Source: VBCG01 sp044226535
GTDB lineage: Bacteria > Pseudomonadota > Gammaproteobacteria > Burkholderiales > Casimicrobiaceae
Assembly: GCA_044226535.1 (NCBI GenBank)
Contig: JBGAGT010000014.1
Location: 1 to 64,000 of the forward strand
Length of the DNA stretch: 64,000 nt
Direction of reading: 5' to 3'
This document shows, in pieces, positions 1-8,300 of this stretch. The position numbers and the translations under genes were made by a program. Numbering within the stretch: position 1 is the first letter of the stretch; the number at the start of each line of letters is the position of its first letter. The notes under the pieces are model-generated. The model had not been told where the DNA came from. It was given only the letters and a program-made list of their open reading frames with translations, and made no database searches.

Positions 1-217
1 GGTCCGTGCGCAAATTGACTCGGGGACGGGCTGGCGAGCAGGCTCGCCGCCCCACCGGGGTCCCAGGCTGCACGGTCCGGTCCGGTCACCTTGACGGTGT
101 CCGGACTTTACCGCGCTGGTCTGGGCCGAACATACAAGCCCCGGTGGCCGTCGCACGCTTCGCCGATGGAGGCGACGACGCATGTTTGCGCGGGTCGCGC
201 AATACCGTTGCGCTACG

Positions 218-245
218 GCTGGGTCCCCGCTTTCGCGGGGATGAC
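218..245. repeat. Half unit of the dispersed nested palindrome
   Basis: A single arm of the window-wide repeat, with the core CCCCGCTTTCGCGGGG followed by ATGAC. The bases just before it (GCGTTACGG-like) match the loop of the complete element at 41826-41922, so this is a decayed half. The rest of 1-260 shows no gene; only a small hairpin GGCGAGC/GCTCGCC at 33-48 stands out. Confidence 0.8.
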
Positions 246-260
246 TACGTGCGGGGACGA

Positions 261-2684
261 CTACACGACGCGCCGCAGCCCGGCGCCTTCGCGGATGGTC
301 CGCGCCCAGGGCGAATTCCCCACCCAGTTCGCGACCTCGGCGGCCACCCGCGGACGCGACAGCAGGTAGCCCTGCACGCGGTCGCAGCCCAGCGCGCGCA
401 GGCGGTCGAAGGTGGCCTCGTCCTCGACACCTTCGGCGACGACCGCGAGGCCGAGGTTGTGCGCGAGGTCGATGGTCGAGCGCACGATCACCGCGTCGTC
501 GGCGCTGTGCGCCATGCCCATGATGAAGGTCTTGTCGATCTTGAGCTCGTGCACGGGCAGCTTGCGCAGGTATGCGAGCGATGAATAGCCGGTGCCGTAG
601 TCGTCGATGGCGAGCCGGCAGCCCAGCTCGTGGAGCTTGCGCAGGTTGGCGAGGCCGTTGTCGGGGTCGTCGAGGATGGCGCTCTCGGTGAGCTCGAGCG
701 TCACCCACGCCGGCTGGCAGCCAGCCGCCTTCAGCATCCCGGCGAAGCGGTCGGGGAGCTCGGCGTCCATCAGGTCGCGCGCCGAGATGTTGATCGACAC
801 GTTGATCGCGAGCCCCGTGCTGCGCCACGCTGCGCACTGCTCGAGTGCATGCGCCATCACCCACTGCGTGATGGCGCGGATGTAGCCGGTCTGCTCGGCG
901 AAGGGAATGAACTCGCCCGGCGAAACGAGGCCGCGGATCGGGTGCTGCCAGCGCACCAGCGTCTCGACCTGCAGCTCGTGGACGTTGCTGGCCGCGACGA
1001 TGGGCTGGTAGAACAGCGTGAGCTCGTCGACGTCGACGGCCTTGCGCAGGCCGCTCATCAGCGACAGGCGCTCCTTGCCGTGCTCGGCGTGGCGCGTGTC
1101 CCAGGCCGTCACGCCGGCGTTGACGCGCTTGGCGGCGTACATGGCCATGTCGGCGTGGCGCATCAGCGTCGAGCGCTCGCCGCCGTGGTCGGGGAACACC
1201 GCGACGCCGATGCTGGCGCGCACGTCGACGATGTGGCCGTCTGGCATCATCGGCGCCTCGAGCGCGCGCAGGATGCTCCGTGCCACGCGCTGCGCGCGCT
1301 CGGCGTCGTCGCCGGGCAGCAGCACCGCGAACTCGTCGCCGCCGAGCCGCGCCGCCACCTCGCCCTCGTCGTCGAGCACCGAGGCGAGGCGCAGCGCCAC
1401 CGCGCGCAGGATGAGGTCGCCGATGGGGTGCCCCAGCGTGGCGTTGACGTCCTTGAAGTGGTCGAGGTCCATCAGCAGCACCGCCACCGTCTGCCCGGTG
1501 CGCGAGGCCTCGGCGATGGCCGCGTCGACGCGGTCGTTGAAGTGCGCGCGGTTGGGGAGCCCGGTGAGCGCATCGCGGTAGGCGAGATCCATGATCCGCG
1601 TCTCGCGCGCCGCGATGTCGTCCTGCATGTTGTGGAACGCCCGGCCGAGGTCGCGCAGCTCGTCGATGTGCGAGGACGCCGGCGGCGGCGTGCTGTAGTC
1701 GCCATGCGAGATGCGCACCGCGACGTTGGCGAGGTCGCGCACCGGGCGCGCGATGCCGTGCGCGATGACGAGGCTTGCGCCGATGGAGATGGCCACGCCC
1801 AGCAGCGAGATCAGCACCAGCTGGCGCTGCAGGCGGCGGAAGGGCTCCATGGCCACGTCCATGGGCTGCTGCAGCAGCGCGACGATGCGCGTGGCGCCCG
1901 TCCCGCCCAGCGGGATGGTGCGCGTGACGGCATCCGGATCGATGCCGGGGGCGATCGACGCCACCGCGCCGCGCTGCGCGGCGAGTGCCGCCACCAGCGC
2001 CTTGCGATCGTCGCCGCCCAGGGTGCTGGCGTGCAGCGTCCAGGCGTTGTGCGCGTCGCGGCTGGCGAAGCTCACGTCGAGTCGCGTGAGCCGCTGCTGG
2101 TCCAGCGCCAGCGCGTCGTCGATGCGCTGCCCCACCACCGCCCAGGCGATGGGCAGCGGCGCCAGCACCGGCACCGCCACGACCTGGTAGAGGCCGCCGC
2201 GCAGCACCACGGTGGCGGCCGCCTGGCCGTTGTCCTCCGCCTGGTCGAGCAGGCGCGGCAAGGGGAACGCGACTCCGGGCGTCCCGCCCAGCGAATCGCC
2301 CAGCACGTTGCGCGAGAGGTCGACGACCATCACCAGCGGTGCGTCGATGCGCTTGCCGTAGCTCGCCAGCGCCGAGTCGATGGTCGCGTGGTCGCCGGAA
2401 GCGATGACGTCGCGGAAGGCATAGTCGGAGGCCATCAGGCGCGCGCCCTGCGTGAGGCGCTGCGCGTCCTGCTCGCGCAGGCGGTCGAACACGCGGGCGC
2501 CGGCCGCCACTTCCTCCTCGACCGACTTGCGCGCCGCGCCCGACCCCACGTGGTCGATCAGCGCGAGGCTGCCGAGCTGGACGATGACGATCATCGCCAG
2601 GAAGAGACCCAGAATCCGCGTCTGCAGGCTCGAAAGCGGCAGCAGCCGCCGCCGCGCCGGTGCCGTGGGCATTCCGCCGGCCAT
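261..2684 (-). CDS. Membrane GGDEF-EAL cyclic-di-GMP enzyme with Cache-like sensor and HAMP
   Basis: A bifunctional-type cyclic-di-GMP synthase/phosphodiesterase of 807 residues. A membrane segment (about 24-43) is followed by a periplasmic Cache-like sensor (about 45-285), a second membrane segment (289-309), HAMP (310-360), a GGDEF domain with an intact GGDEF at 448-452, and an EAL domain. The EAL signature reads ETL (VETLVRWQHP) and the loop-6 motif reads DDYGTGYSSL, so phosphodiesterase activity is plausible but not certain. The frame is open far upstream, but that part looks non-coding; I chose the ATG at 2684. Weak alternatives are an ATG at 2672 and a TTG just upstream preceded by GAAGAAGAA. 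It is divergent from the barrel/cupredoxin pair, which suggests a shared control region and a redox or metal input (inference). Confidence 0.92.
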   Translation of the reverse strand: MAGGMPTAPARRRLLPLSSLQTRILGLFLAMIVIVQLGSLALIDHVGSGAARKSVEEEVAAGARVFDRLREQDAQRLTQGARLMASDYAFRDVIASGDHATIDSALASYGKRIDAPLVMVVDLSRNVLGDSLGGTPGVAFPLPRLLDQAEDNGQAAATVVLRGGLYQVVAVPVLAPLPIAWAVVGQRIDDALALDQQRLTRLDVSFASRDAHNAWTLHASTLGGDDRKALVAALAAQRGAVASIAPGIDPDAVTRTIPLGGTGATRIVALLQQPMDVAMEPFRRLQRQLVLISLLGVAISIGASLVIAHGIARPVRDLANVAVRISHGDYSTPPPASSHIDELRDLGRAFHNMQDDIAARETRIMDLAYRDALTGLPNRAHFNDRVDAAIAEASRTGQTVAVLLMDLDHFKDVNATLGHPIGDLILRAVALRLASVLDDEGEVAARLGGDEFAVLLPGDDAERAQRVARSILRALEAPMMPDGHIVDVRASIGVAVFPDHGGERSTLMRHADMAMYAAKRVNAGVTAWDTRHAEHGKERLSLMSGLRKAVDVDELTLFYQPIVAASNVHELQVETLVRWQHPIRGLVSPGEFIPFAEQTGYIRAITQWVMAHALEQCAAWRSTGLAINVSINISARDLMDAELPDRFAGMLKAAGCQPAWVTLELTESAILDDPDNGLANLRKLHELGCRLAIDDYGTGYSSLAYLRKLPVHELKIDKTFIMGMAHSADDAVIVRSTIDLAHNLGLAVVAEGVEDEATFDRLRALGCDRVQGYLLSRPRVAAEVANWVGNSPWARTIREGAGLRRVV

Positions 2685-2856
2685 GCCGGGGACCAGCAAA
2701 TTCTTCTTCAGGATCAAGGCATTGCCTGGTGGTGATCGAGCGTGGGGACAACCCGCCCTGCCGCGCGCATCAAAAATGCTTACGCGTGCGGCCGTGGGAA
2801 TCCCTTTGCGCAACCCATCGAGCAAGTTCCCTGCCGTGCCGACGAGCGGAGGCGGA

Positions 2857-3801
2857 ATGCGAGCGCGCACCCGCGCCGGCCGCCGGTCCGCATGTCCGCG
2901 GGGCTCATCCACATGGCCGATTGCACCGGCACGATGCCTGTGCGTCGCCTTCGTCAGTGCCCTGCCCTGGCTACCCGCCGCCGCCGGGGCAGAACCCTTC
3001 GCGAACGCGAGCGCCTCTGTGGTGTACGACGACAACCTGCCGCGCGCGGCCGACGCGGCCGACATCCGCAGCGACACGCTGCTGCGCGCCAACGGCACGC
3101 TGGGATGGTTCGAGGCGCCCACCGGCAGCGGCGGACTCTCCGCCACGCTCGGCGCGCGCGCGGAGGCGTATGCCCGCTTCGACGGCCTCGACAACCTGGG
3201 CCTCGACATCGGCGCCGCGTGGAAGCACAAGTTCGGCACCGGCCCCGACGTCGGGTGGCTGCGCGTGAGTGGCGCCGCCGCCGTCGAGCGCTACCGCGAG
3301 GACATCCGCGACGGCACGCGCGTCGACGCCAGCGCCGAATTCGGCCGCCGGTTCACGCCCGGGTTCGAGGCCTCGCTGGGCGCCGCCTGGGACCGCCGCT
3401 ACGCGAGCCACGACCGGCCGGTGGTGCCGGGCATCTCCGGGCGCGCCTTCAGCGGCTCGGGGCTCGAGGGCTTCGTGCACGCCGCCTGCGACTTCACCGA
3501 CCGCTGGCAACTCGCCGCGCGCGTGGGGGTGCGACGCGGCGACGTGGTGGCGAGCACCCGCCCCGGCGAGGAGATCTTCGAGGCCTCGAAGGCCATCGCC
3601 GCCGATCCCGCCTTCGGGCCCGACTACTACGCCTACACGATCCGCGGCACCACCCGGCGCGCCATGCTCAACCTGAGCTATGCGCTGGGCGATCGCGCGT
3701 CCATCAACCTGGCGCTCGCCGTGGCGCGCACCATCGCCTACGAGGACATCAGTTACCGCGAGCGCACGGCCACCTTGCAGCTCGTGCGGAGCTTTCCATG
3801 A
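2857..3801 (+). CDS. Putative outer-membrane beta-barrel protein
   Basis: A protein of 314 residues of unknown function. It has an arginine-rich N-terminus and a signal-peptide-like core (CLCVAFVSALPWLPAAAGA). The rest alternates polar and hydrophobic residues in short strands rich in Gly, Tyr and Arg (for example LRANGTLGWF, ARVGVRRGDVV, AMLNLSYALG), as expected of an outer-membrane barrel. The start is the ATG at 2857 because GGAGG lies four bases upstream; the longer open frame antisense to the GGDEF gene is a shadow. Its stop overlaps the next ATG (ATGA), so it is translationally coupled to the cupredoxin-like protein. No closer family is recognised. Confidence 0.75.
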   Translation: MRARTRAGRRSACPRGSSTWPIAPARCLCVAFVSALPWLPAAAGAEPFANASASVVYDDNLPRAADAADIRSDTLLRANGTLGWFEAPTGSGGLSATLGARAEAYARFDGLDNLGLDIGAAWKHKFGTGPDVGWLRVSGAAAVERYREDIRDGTRVDASAEFGRRFTPGFEASLGAAWDRRYASHDRPVVPGISGRAFSGSGLEGFVHAACDFTDRWQLAARVGVRRGDVVASTRPGEEIFEASKAIAADPAFGPDYYAYTIRGTTRRAMLNLSYALGDRASINLALAVARTIAYEDISYRERTATLQLVRSFP

Positions 3802-4478
3802 AGTCCCTGGCCGTCGCGCTGCTTGTGGCGGCTTCGACCGCGCAGGCGCAGGCGCCCGCGCAAGCCACACCTGCCACCGCAGCCACCGGCCAGGTCGCCG
3901 TCACCGTCCGCGACGACGCCGGCAAGCCCGTCGCCGACGCCGTGGTGGTGGCGGTGCCGGTGGACGGCACGATGCGCCTGCCCGCGAAGCGCGAGGCGGT
4001 CATCGACCAGGTCGACAAGCAGTTCGCCCCGGTGGTGAGCGTCATCACTGCCGGCACCGCGGTGCACTTCCCCAACCACGACGACGTGCGACACCAGGTG
4101 TACTCGTTCTCCAAAGCCAAGCGCTTCGAGCTGCCGCTTTACAGCGGCGTGCCCGCGCAGCCCGTGGTGTTCGACACGCCCGGGGTGGTGGTGCTCGGCT
4201 GCAACATCCACGACTGGATGATCGGCTACGTGTACGTGTCCGAATCGCCGTGGTTCGCCAGGACCGGCGCCGACGGCACCGCGGTGATCGCCGACCTGCC
4301 GCCCAAGCGCTACACGCTGCGCGCATGGCACCCGCAGCAGGAAGGCCCCGAGGATGCGACGCGGCAAATCGTGGACGTGACGGCCGCGCACCGTGCCCAG
4401 GCGGCGTGGACGATGAAGCTCAAGCCCCCACCGCAGGTCCGGCGCGCCCCCGTCGGCGGCCACGCCGGCCACTACTAG
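3798..4478 (+). CDS. Secreted cupredoxin-like (methylamine-utilization-type) protein
   Basis: A periplasmic protein of 226 residues with a cleavable signal (MKSLAVALLVAASTAQAQA). A carboxypeptidase-regulatory/Ig-like stretch (GQVAVTVRDDAGKPVADAVV) precedes a cupredoxin core. Likely metal or heme ligands are visible in HFPNHDDVRHQVYSF and GCNIHDWMIGYVYV, the usual His...Cys/His/Met arrangement of this family. It overlaps the barrel gene by four bases and is presumably co-expressed. Proteins of this type are often labelled methylamine utilization protein without direct evidence; no amine dehydrogenase genes are present here, so I do not assign that role. It may bring a copper or redox signal to the divergent cyclic-di-GMP enzyme (inference). 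Confidence 0.82.
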   Translation: MKSLAVALLVAASTAQAQAPAQATPATAATGQVAVTVRDDAGKPVADAVVVAVPVDGTMRLPAKREAVIDQVDKQFAPVVSVITAGTAVHFPNHDDVRHQVYSFSKAKRFELPLYSGVPAQPVVFDTPGVVVLGCNIHDWMIGYVYVSESPWFARTGADGTAVIADLPPKRYTLRAWHPQQEGPEDATRQIVDVTAAHRAQAAWTMKLKPPPQVRRAPVGGHAGHY

Positions 4479-4599
4479 TCATCCCCGCCCGTCATCCCCG
4501 CGAAAGCGGGGACCCACCGTCATCCCCGCGAAACATGCCCCCGAATGCAGTTATCGGGGGGCGGGGACCCACGGATTCCCGCCTTCGCACGAATGACAG
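4479..4599. repeat. Repeat cluster with inserted-hairpin variant
   Basis: Two partial and one normal arm of the palindromic repeat, then an arm whose loop is replaced by a second hairpin, CCCCCGA-atgcagtta-TCGGGGG (4538-4560), and finally a closing arm ending GAATGAC. The same inserted hairpin recurs at 13768-13820. The cluster fills the gap between the cupredoxin gene and coaBC. Confidence 0.85.
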
Positions 4600-4627
4600 G
4601 GTATGCACCCGGCGTAAACTCCCGCGC

Positions 4628-5854
4628 ATGACCGACACCACCCCGCTCCACCTCGTCGAGAAAGCCCCGCAGGACCACACGCCGCGGCGTGTCGTCGTGG
4701 GCGTCACCGGCGGAATCGCGGCGTACAAGGCCGCCGAGCTCGTGCGGCTGCTGGTCAAGAACGGCACCGAGGTGGACGTGGTGATGACCCGGGCAGCCGA
4801 ACACTTCGTCACCGCCACGACCTTCCAGGCGCTGTCGGGCCGCGCCGTGGCCAGCGACCTGTGGCAAAGCGGCGCGGACAACGCGATGGGGCACATCGCG
4901 CTGTCGCGCGGGGCCGACGCCATCCTGGTCGCGCCGGCCTCGGCCGATTTCCTCGCCAAGCTCGCCAACGGCCACGCCGACGACCTGCTCTCGACGCTGT
5001 GCATCGCGCGCGAATGCCCGCTGGTGGTGGCGCCCGCGATGAACCGGCAGATGTGGGGCAACGCCGCCACGCAGCGCAACGTGACGACGCTGCGCGGCGA
5101 CGGCGTGCAGGTGCTCGGCCCCGACTCGGGCGACCAGGCCTGCGGCGAAGTGGGCGACGGGCGCATGGTCGAGCCCGAGGCGCTGTTCGACTATGTGGTG
5201 GCGATGGCGCAGCCCAAGCTCTTCGCCGGCAAGCGCGTGCTGGTCACGGCGGGGCCGACCGTCGAGGCCATCGACCCGGTGCGCAGCATCACCAACATGA
5301 GCTCGGGCAAGATGGGTTACGCGCTGGCGCAGGCCGCCGCCGAGGCCGGCGCGCGCGTGACGCTGGTCTCGGGCCCCACGTCGCTCGCCACGCCGTCGAC
5401 GGTGATCCGCATCGACGTGAAGAGCGCGGCGCAGATGGCCGAGGCGGTGAATGCCAATGCCGGCGACGCCGACATCTTCATCGCCGTGGCGGCGGTCGCC
5501 GACTACACGCCCGACAAGGTCGCCGAGCAGAAGATCAAGAAGGACGGCGCGCCGATGACCTTGACGCTCAAGCCCACGGTGGACATCCTCGCCAGCGTGG
5601 CGTCCCGGCCGCACCCGCCGTTCTGCGTGGGTTTCGCCGCGGAAAGCCAGGACGTCGAGCGCCTCGGCGAGGACAAGCGGCGCCGCAAGAAGCTGCCTCT
5701 CATCATCGCCAACCGTGCGCAGGACGCGCTCAATGCCGACGCCAACGAGGTCGCGCTGCTCGACGACGCGGGCACGCACCGGCTGCCGCGCATGGACAAG
5801 CTTGCGCTGGCGCGCAGGCTGGTGGCCGAGATCGCGAAGCGGCTGCCGAAGTAG
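4628..5854 (+). CDS. coaBC: Bifunctional phosphopantothenoylcysteine decarboxylase / phosphopantothenate-cysteine ligase
   Basis: A cytoplasmic coenzyme A biosynthesis enzyme of 408 residues. CoaB joins 4'-phosphopantothenate to cysteine with CTP, and CoaC decarboxylates the product with FMN. The N-terminal flavoprotein half shows GVTGGIAAYK, the active-site His89 (MGHIALSRGA), the APAMN motif ending at Asn139 and the substrate flap ACGEVGDGRM with Cys172. The C-terminal ligase half shows VTAGPTVEAIDPVR, NMSSGKMGYALA, VAAVADYTP and the KIKK loop. Length and order match the Dfp family. The ATG at 4628 gives the usual N-terminus; no strong ribosome site is visible. Confidence 0.97.
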   Translation: MTDTTPLHLVEKAPQDHTPRRVVVGVTGGIAAYKAAELVRLLVKNGTEVDVVMTRAAEHFVTATTFQALSGRAVASDLWQSGADNAMGHIALSRGADAILVAPASADFLAKLANGHADDLLSTLCIARECPLVVAPAMNRQMWGNAATQRNVTTLRGDGVQVLGPDSGDQACGEVGDGRMVEPEALFDYVVAMAQPKLFAGKRVLVTAGPTVEAIDPVRSITNMSSGKMGYALAQAAAEAGARVTLVSGPTSLATPSTVIRIDVKSAAQMAEAVNANAGDADIFIAVAAVADYTPDKVAEQKIKKDGAPMTLTLKPTVDILASVASRPHPPFCVGFAAESQDVERLGEDKRRRKKLPLIIANRAQDALNADANEVALLDDAGTHRLPRMDKLALARRLVAEIAKRLPK

Positions 5855-5917
5855 GTCCGCGGATTCTCCGCAGGCGGACGAAGCACGAGCGATTCGCTGT
5901 CGCCCTGGCGCGGCCTT

Positions 5918-6328
5918 CTATGCGAGCGTCCGCAGCCCCAGGTGCTCCACGTACGGCAGGAAATCCCGATCGGCGTGCAGCAGCGTGAGCCTGCCCACGA
6001 TGCAGCGCGTGGCGATCATGCCGTCGATCGTCTTGCGCACCGTGACGCCGCGCGCACGCAGCGTCCGGTGGTTGCGGGCAGCCTCGAGCGCGATGTCGCG
6101 GCCGCCGATCTCGATGCATTCGACCACCTCCGTATCGAACAGGCGCAGTGCCCGCCGGAAATCCTCCTCCCGCGCGAAACCCTGCAGCACCTCGCACAGG
6201 ATGAGGTCGCCGACCAGCACGGGCCGCGTGCCCAGCAGCCCGTCGAGCAGCCCGGCCTCGCGCGTGTCGTTGCCGCGGAAGTAGTCGATCCACACGCTCG
6301 AATCGACCAGCACGCCCGGGTCGATCAC
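5918..6328 (-). CDS. vapC: VapC-type PIN-domain toxin
   Basis: A PIN-domain ribonuclease toxin of 136 residues. The acidic metal-binding residues lie in VLVDSSVWID near the N-terminus, in LILCEVLQG, in KTIDGMIA and in LLHADRDF, which is the full set expected for an active enzyme. It starts with GTG at 6328, and that codon overlaps the stop of the antitoxin gene (GTGA), so toxin translation depends on the antitoxin being read. With the upstream gene it forms an intact type II module, in contrast to several damaged modules nearby. Confidence 0.93.
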   Translation of the reverse strand: MIDPGVLVDSSVWIDYFRGNDTREAGLLDGLLGTRPVLVGDLILCEVLQGFAREEDFRRALRLFDTEVVECIEIGGRDIALEAARNHRTLRARGVTVRKTIDGMIATRCIVGRLTLLHADRDFLPYVEHLGLRTLA

Positions 6329-6519
6329 CGGTCGCGGCGCATGCGCTCGAGATCACCCTTCCAGTCGAGCTTGCCGCGATAGCGTCGCATGTCCGCCTGG
6401 CGCGCGAGGCGGACCAGCGTGCGCAACCCGAGCTCGACGACTTCACGCTTGGTCGCAGCGCCCGATGCCTCCAGTGCCGACTTCATCAAGGCGTCGTCGA
6501 TGACGATGTTGGTGCGCAT
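6325..6519 (-). CDS. vapB: VapB-type antitoxin
   Basis: A small antitoxin of 64 residues. The N-terminus MRTNIVIDDALMKSALEAS and the following KREVVELGLRTLVRLAR fit the DUF2191/VapB family, a short DNA-binding strand and helices followed by a toxin-binding tail (LDWKGDLERMRRDR). The ATG at 6519 has AAAGG six bases upstream; a GTG two codons earlier is possible. An inverted repeat at 6534-6562 lies just upstream and is the likely autoregulatory operator. Confidence 0.9.
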   Translation of the reverse strand: MRTNIVIDDALMKSALEASGAATKREVVELGLRTLVRLARQADMRRYRGKLDWKGDLERMRRDR

Positions 6520-6533
6520 GTTCACCTTTCGCG

Positions 6534-6562
6534 ATGTGTATAGAATCGCTTTCCATACACAT
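6534..6562 (-). promoter_or_regulatory. Probable VapBC operator (inverted repeat)
   Basis: Perfect 8-base arms ATGTGTAT and ATACACAT separated by 13 bases, located 15 bases upstream of the vapB ATG. Placement and symmetry fit autoregulation by a VapB dimer pair. Binding is inferred. Confidence 0.55.
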
Positions 6563-6698
6563 TATGCCATGGGGCCGTGCGGACAGGACATCGACCATCT
6601 GGATGAACGGCGGTGAAGGCCGGGCAACGTCCCGCGTGCGCAAATGGCGTATTCGGGCACAATCGCCCCGCGCCGATCCGGCGCCTCGGAGGTTCGAC

Positions 6699-7475
6699 AT
6701 GCGTGTCCGTATCCTGGCGGGCAACCAGAACAGCGCCTCCGGCACCGACGCGACGGTGGAAGGCGGCTCGGGCAATTCCGCGTCGGGCGCGGAATCGGTG
6801 GTATCGGGGGGCGCCGGGAACGTCGCAGGCGGCGCCAAGTCAGCGGTCGCGGGCGGTGTGGGCAATGCCGCGAGCGGCGAGGGCGCATTCGTGGCGGGCG
6901 GCTACCACAGTGCGGCGAGCGGCCTCAACAGCTTCGCGGGCGGCACCAGCGCCAGGGCCACCAAGGACGGTGAGTTCGTCTGGGCCGACGAGTCGAGCCT
7001 CAACGGCTTCGATCCCTCGACCGCGACCCGCGGCTGGGGATCCGCTGCTGCCAACACCTTCAACGTGCGTGCGGTCGGGGGCGCGTGGATCGTCACGGGC
7101 ATCGACGGGACCTCGCAGCCCACCACCAGCGTGTACGTCAACAGCGGCAGCGGCACGTGGTCGTCGACCAGCGACCGCGCCTCGAAGGAGAACTTCCGCG
7201 CGGTCGACGGGCGCGAAGTGCTCGCACGCGTGGCGGCCATGCCGGTGCAGAGCTGGAACTACATCGCCGAAGGCGCCCACGTGCGCCACATCGGTCCCGT
7301 GGCGCAGGACTTCCACGCCGCGTTCGCGGTCGGGCCGAACGACACCTCGATCACCAGCATCGACGAGGGCGGCGTGGCACTGGCGGCGATCAAGGGCCTG
7401 AACGAGGCCGTCAGGCCGAGAACGGATTCAGCACCGTCGCACCCGTGCCGGCAAAGTGGCGAACGTTGCGGGTGA
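6699..7475 (+). CDS. Truncated member of the YadA-head / S74-chaperone surface protein family
   Basis: A remnant of 258 residues of the paralog family seen at 9094, 44006 and 55252. It keeps the family leader (GGAGGTTCGAC before the ATG) and the first residues MRVR, then jumps straight into head repeats (NSASGTDATVEGGSGN). The signal peptide, the cysteine-rich SLH-like module and the first repeats are missing, so export is unlikely. The S74 region is present with STSDRASKENF and HIGPVAQDFHAAF. The terminal coiled coil is lost: after AAIKGLNEA the frame runs into the 3' end of the convergent vapC at 7411 and stops at 7475. Probably not functional. Confidence 0.7.
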   Translation: MRVRILAGNQNSASGTDATVEGGSGNSASGAESVVSGGAGNVAGGAKSAVAGGVGNAASGEGAFVAGGYHSAASGLNSFAGGTSARATKDGEFVWADESSLNGFDPSTATRGWGSAAANTFNVRAVGGAWIVTGIDGTSQPTTSVYVNSGSGTWSSTSDRASKENFRAVDGREVLARVAAMPVQSWNYIAEGAHVRHIGPVAQDFHAAFAVGPNDTSITSIDEGGVALAAIKGLNEAVRPRTDSAPSHPCRQSGERCG

Positions 7476-7830
7476 CGACGACGAGGCCATACAGCAGCGC
7501 GATCGCCGCGACCTGCTTGTCGAGCGCGTTCCCGGGATCGGGGACGCGCAAGGCGCCCCACACGGCGGCCGCATCGTGGTCGAACGGCAGGATCGATTCG
7601 TCGTATTCGTCCAGCAGTCGCTGGAGCCAGCGTTCGAGCAACTCCGCCTGCTTGCCGTCACCCCGCCGCCGGACGAGCTCCACACCCCGCCGCAGCTCGC
7701 CCGCGGTGATCGCCGACAGGTAGATCGCCTGGTCGCGCTGCGCAGCCTCGTCGACGAACCGTCGAACGCCCGGGTCGGCCCTCGGCCCCTTGCGCAATTC
7801 GCTTGCGACGTCGGTGTCAACGAGATACAT
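7411..7830 (-). CDS. vapC: VapC-type PIN-domain toxin
   Basis: A PIN-domain ribonuclease of 139 residues, starting with MYLVDTDVASELRKG. Conserved acidic positions are seen in LVDTD, ITAGELRRGVEL, GNALDKQVAAIAL and the region VVTRNVRHF. The protein looks complete. Its 3' end lies inside what should be the tail of the truncated surface-protein gene, so this module appears to have landed there. The partner is the very short gene at 7817-7957, which overlaps its start. Confidence 0.9.
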   Translation of the reverse strand: MYLVDTDVASELRKGPRADPGVRRFVDEAAQRDQAIYLSAITAGELRRGVELVRRRGDGKQAELLERWLQRLLDEYDESILPFDHDAAAVWGALRVPDPGNALDKQVAAIALLYGLVVVTRNVRHFAGTGATVLNPFSA

Positions 7831-7957
7831 CCGCGCGCTCGCGCCGATCATCGACCCTGGCGAAATCCTCGTCGCGTCCCGCTGCGGGCATCTCGGCCAG
7901 CATCCCGGCGAGCGACCGCTTGCGCGGGCCGCGAAGGGGCAACGTCGTCAGCGGCAC
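7817..7957 (-). CDS. Very short putative antitoxin, perhaps N-terminally truncated
   Basis: The GTG at 7957 gives 46 residues, VPLTTLPLRGPRKRSLAG then MLAEMPAAGRDEDF, ending DDRRERADVSR and overlapping the vapC start. A tail of the type SLAGMLAEMP...DEDF is common at the C-terminus of antitoxins that neutralise PIN toxins. No DNA-binding part is present, and the brnA-like gene ends only 7 bases upstream, so the N-terminus may have been lost. The frame is open further upstream (to 8077) but there it overlaps brnA. Confidence 0.45.
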   Translation of the reverse strand: MPLTTLPLRGPRKRSLAGMLAEMPAAGRDEDFARVDDRRERADVSR

Positions 7958-7964
7958 GCCCCCG

Positions 7965-8300
7965 CTAACGCGCCGGCCGGCGTGACTGCTGGGGCATGCG
8001 CTCACCGACTTTGGTGTGGACCGCCACCCATTGGCGGAGCGCCTCATCCATGCGGGTTTGCCAACCCGCACCGCCACTCTTGAAATAGGCCAACACCTCG
8101 GGGCTGTAGCGAACGCTCACGAGCTGCTTCTTCGTCGTCAATGGTGGCCGGCCGCTGATGGCCTTGAGCGGGACCATTGCCTTCATCTGCCGCGCTGTGA
8201 GCGGTCGTGCATCAGGATCCTCCCTTGCCGCAAACACAATGCGGTGGTTCTCGGTAGCAGACGGGACAACCAATGAATGCTTAGCGGTAACTTTTGACAT
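7965..8300 (-). CDS. BrnA-like antitoxin
   Basis: A protein of 111 residues. The C-terminal ribbon-helix-helix segment (QLVSVRYSPEVLAYFK then AGWQTRMDEALRQWV) matches the BrnA_antitoxin family, whose members bind BrnT toxins and repress their own promoter. The ATG at 8300 has GGGAAG nine bases upstream. No intact brnT is present; only a possible N-terminal fragment precedes it (8301-8402). It is followed directly by the short antitoxin/vapC pair, so it may be an orphan retained for regulation. Confidence 0.72.
   Translation of the reverse strand: MSKVTAKHSLVVPSATENHRIVFAAREDPDARPLTARQMKAMVPLKAISGRPPLTTKKQLVSVRYSPEVLAYFKSGGAGWQTRMDEALRQWVAVHTKVGERMPQQSRRPAR

Noticed and set aside
33..48. GGCGAGC/GCTCGCC hairpin as a terminator
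   Set aside because: Short stem, no T tract and no identifiable upstream gene in the window.
630..2735. 701-codon open frame on the plus strand opposite the GGDEF-EAL gene
   Set aside because: It is Arg/Ala/His/Val rich with no family pattern, an expected antisense shadow in GC-rich DNA; the minus strand has clear domains.
2685..3239. N-terminal extension of the GGDEF-EAL frame
   Set aside because: It is antisense to the barrel protein gene, lacks a pattern, and the first membrane segment fits a start near 2684.
3798..4478. Assignment of the cupredoxin-like gene to methylamine utilisation
   Set aside because: The label is common for this family, but no methylamine dehydrogenase or maturation gene is nearby.
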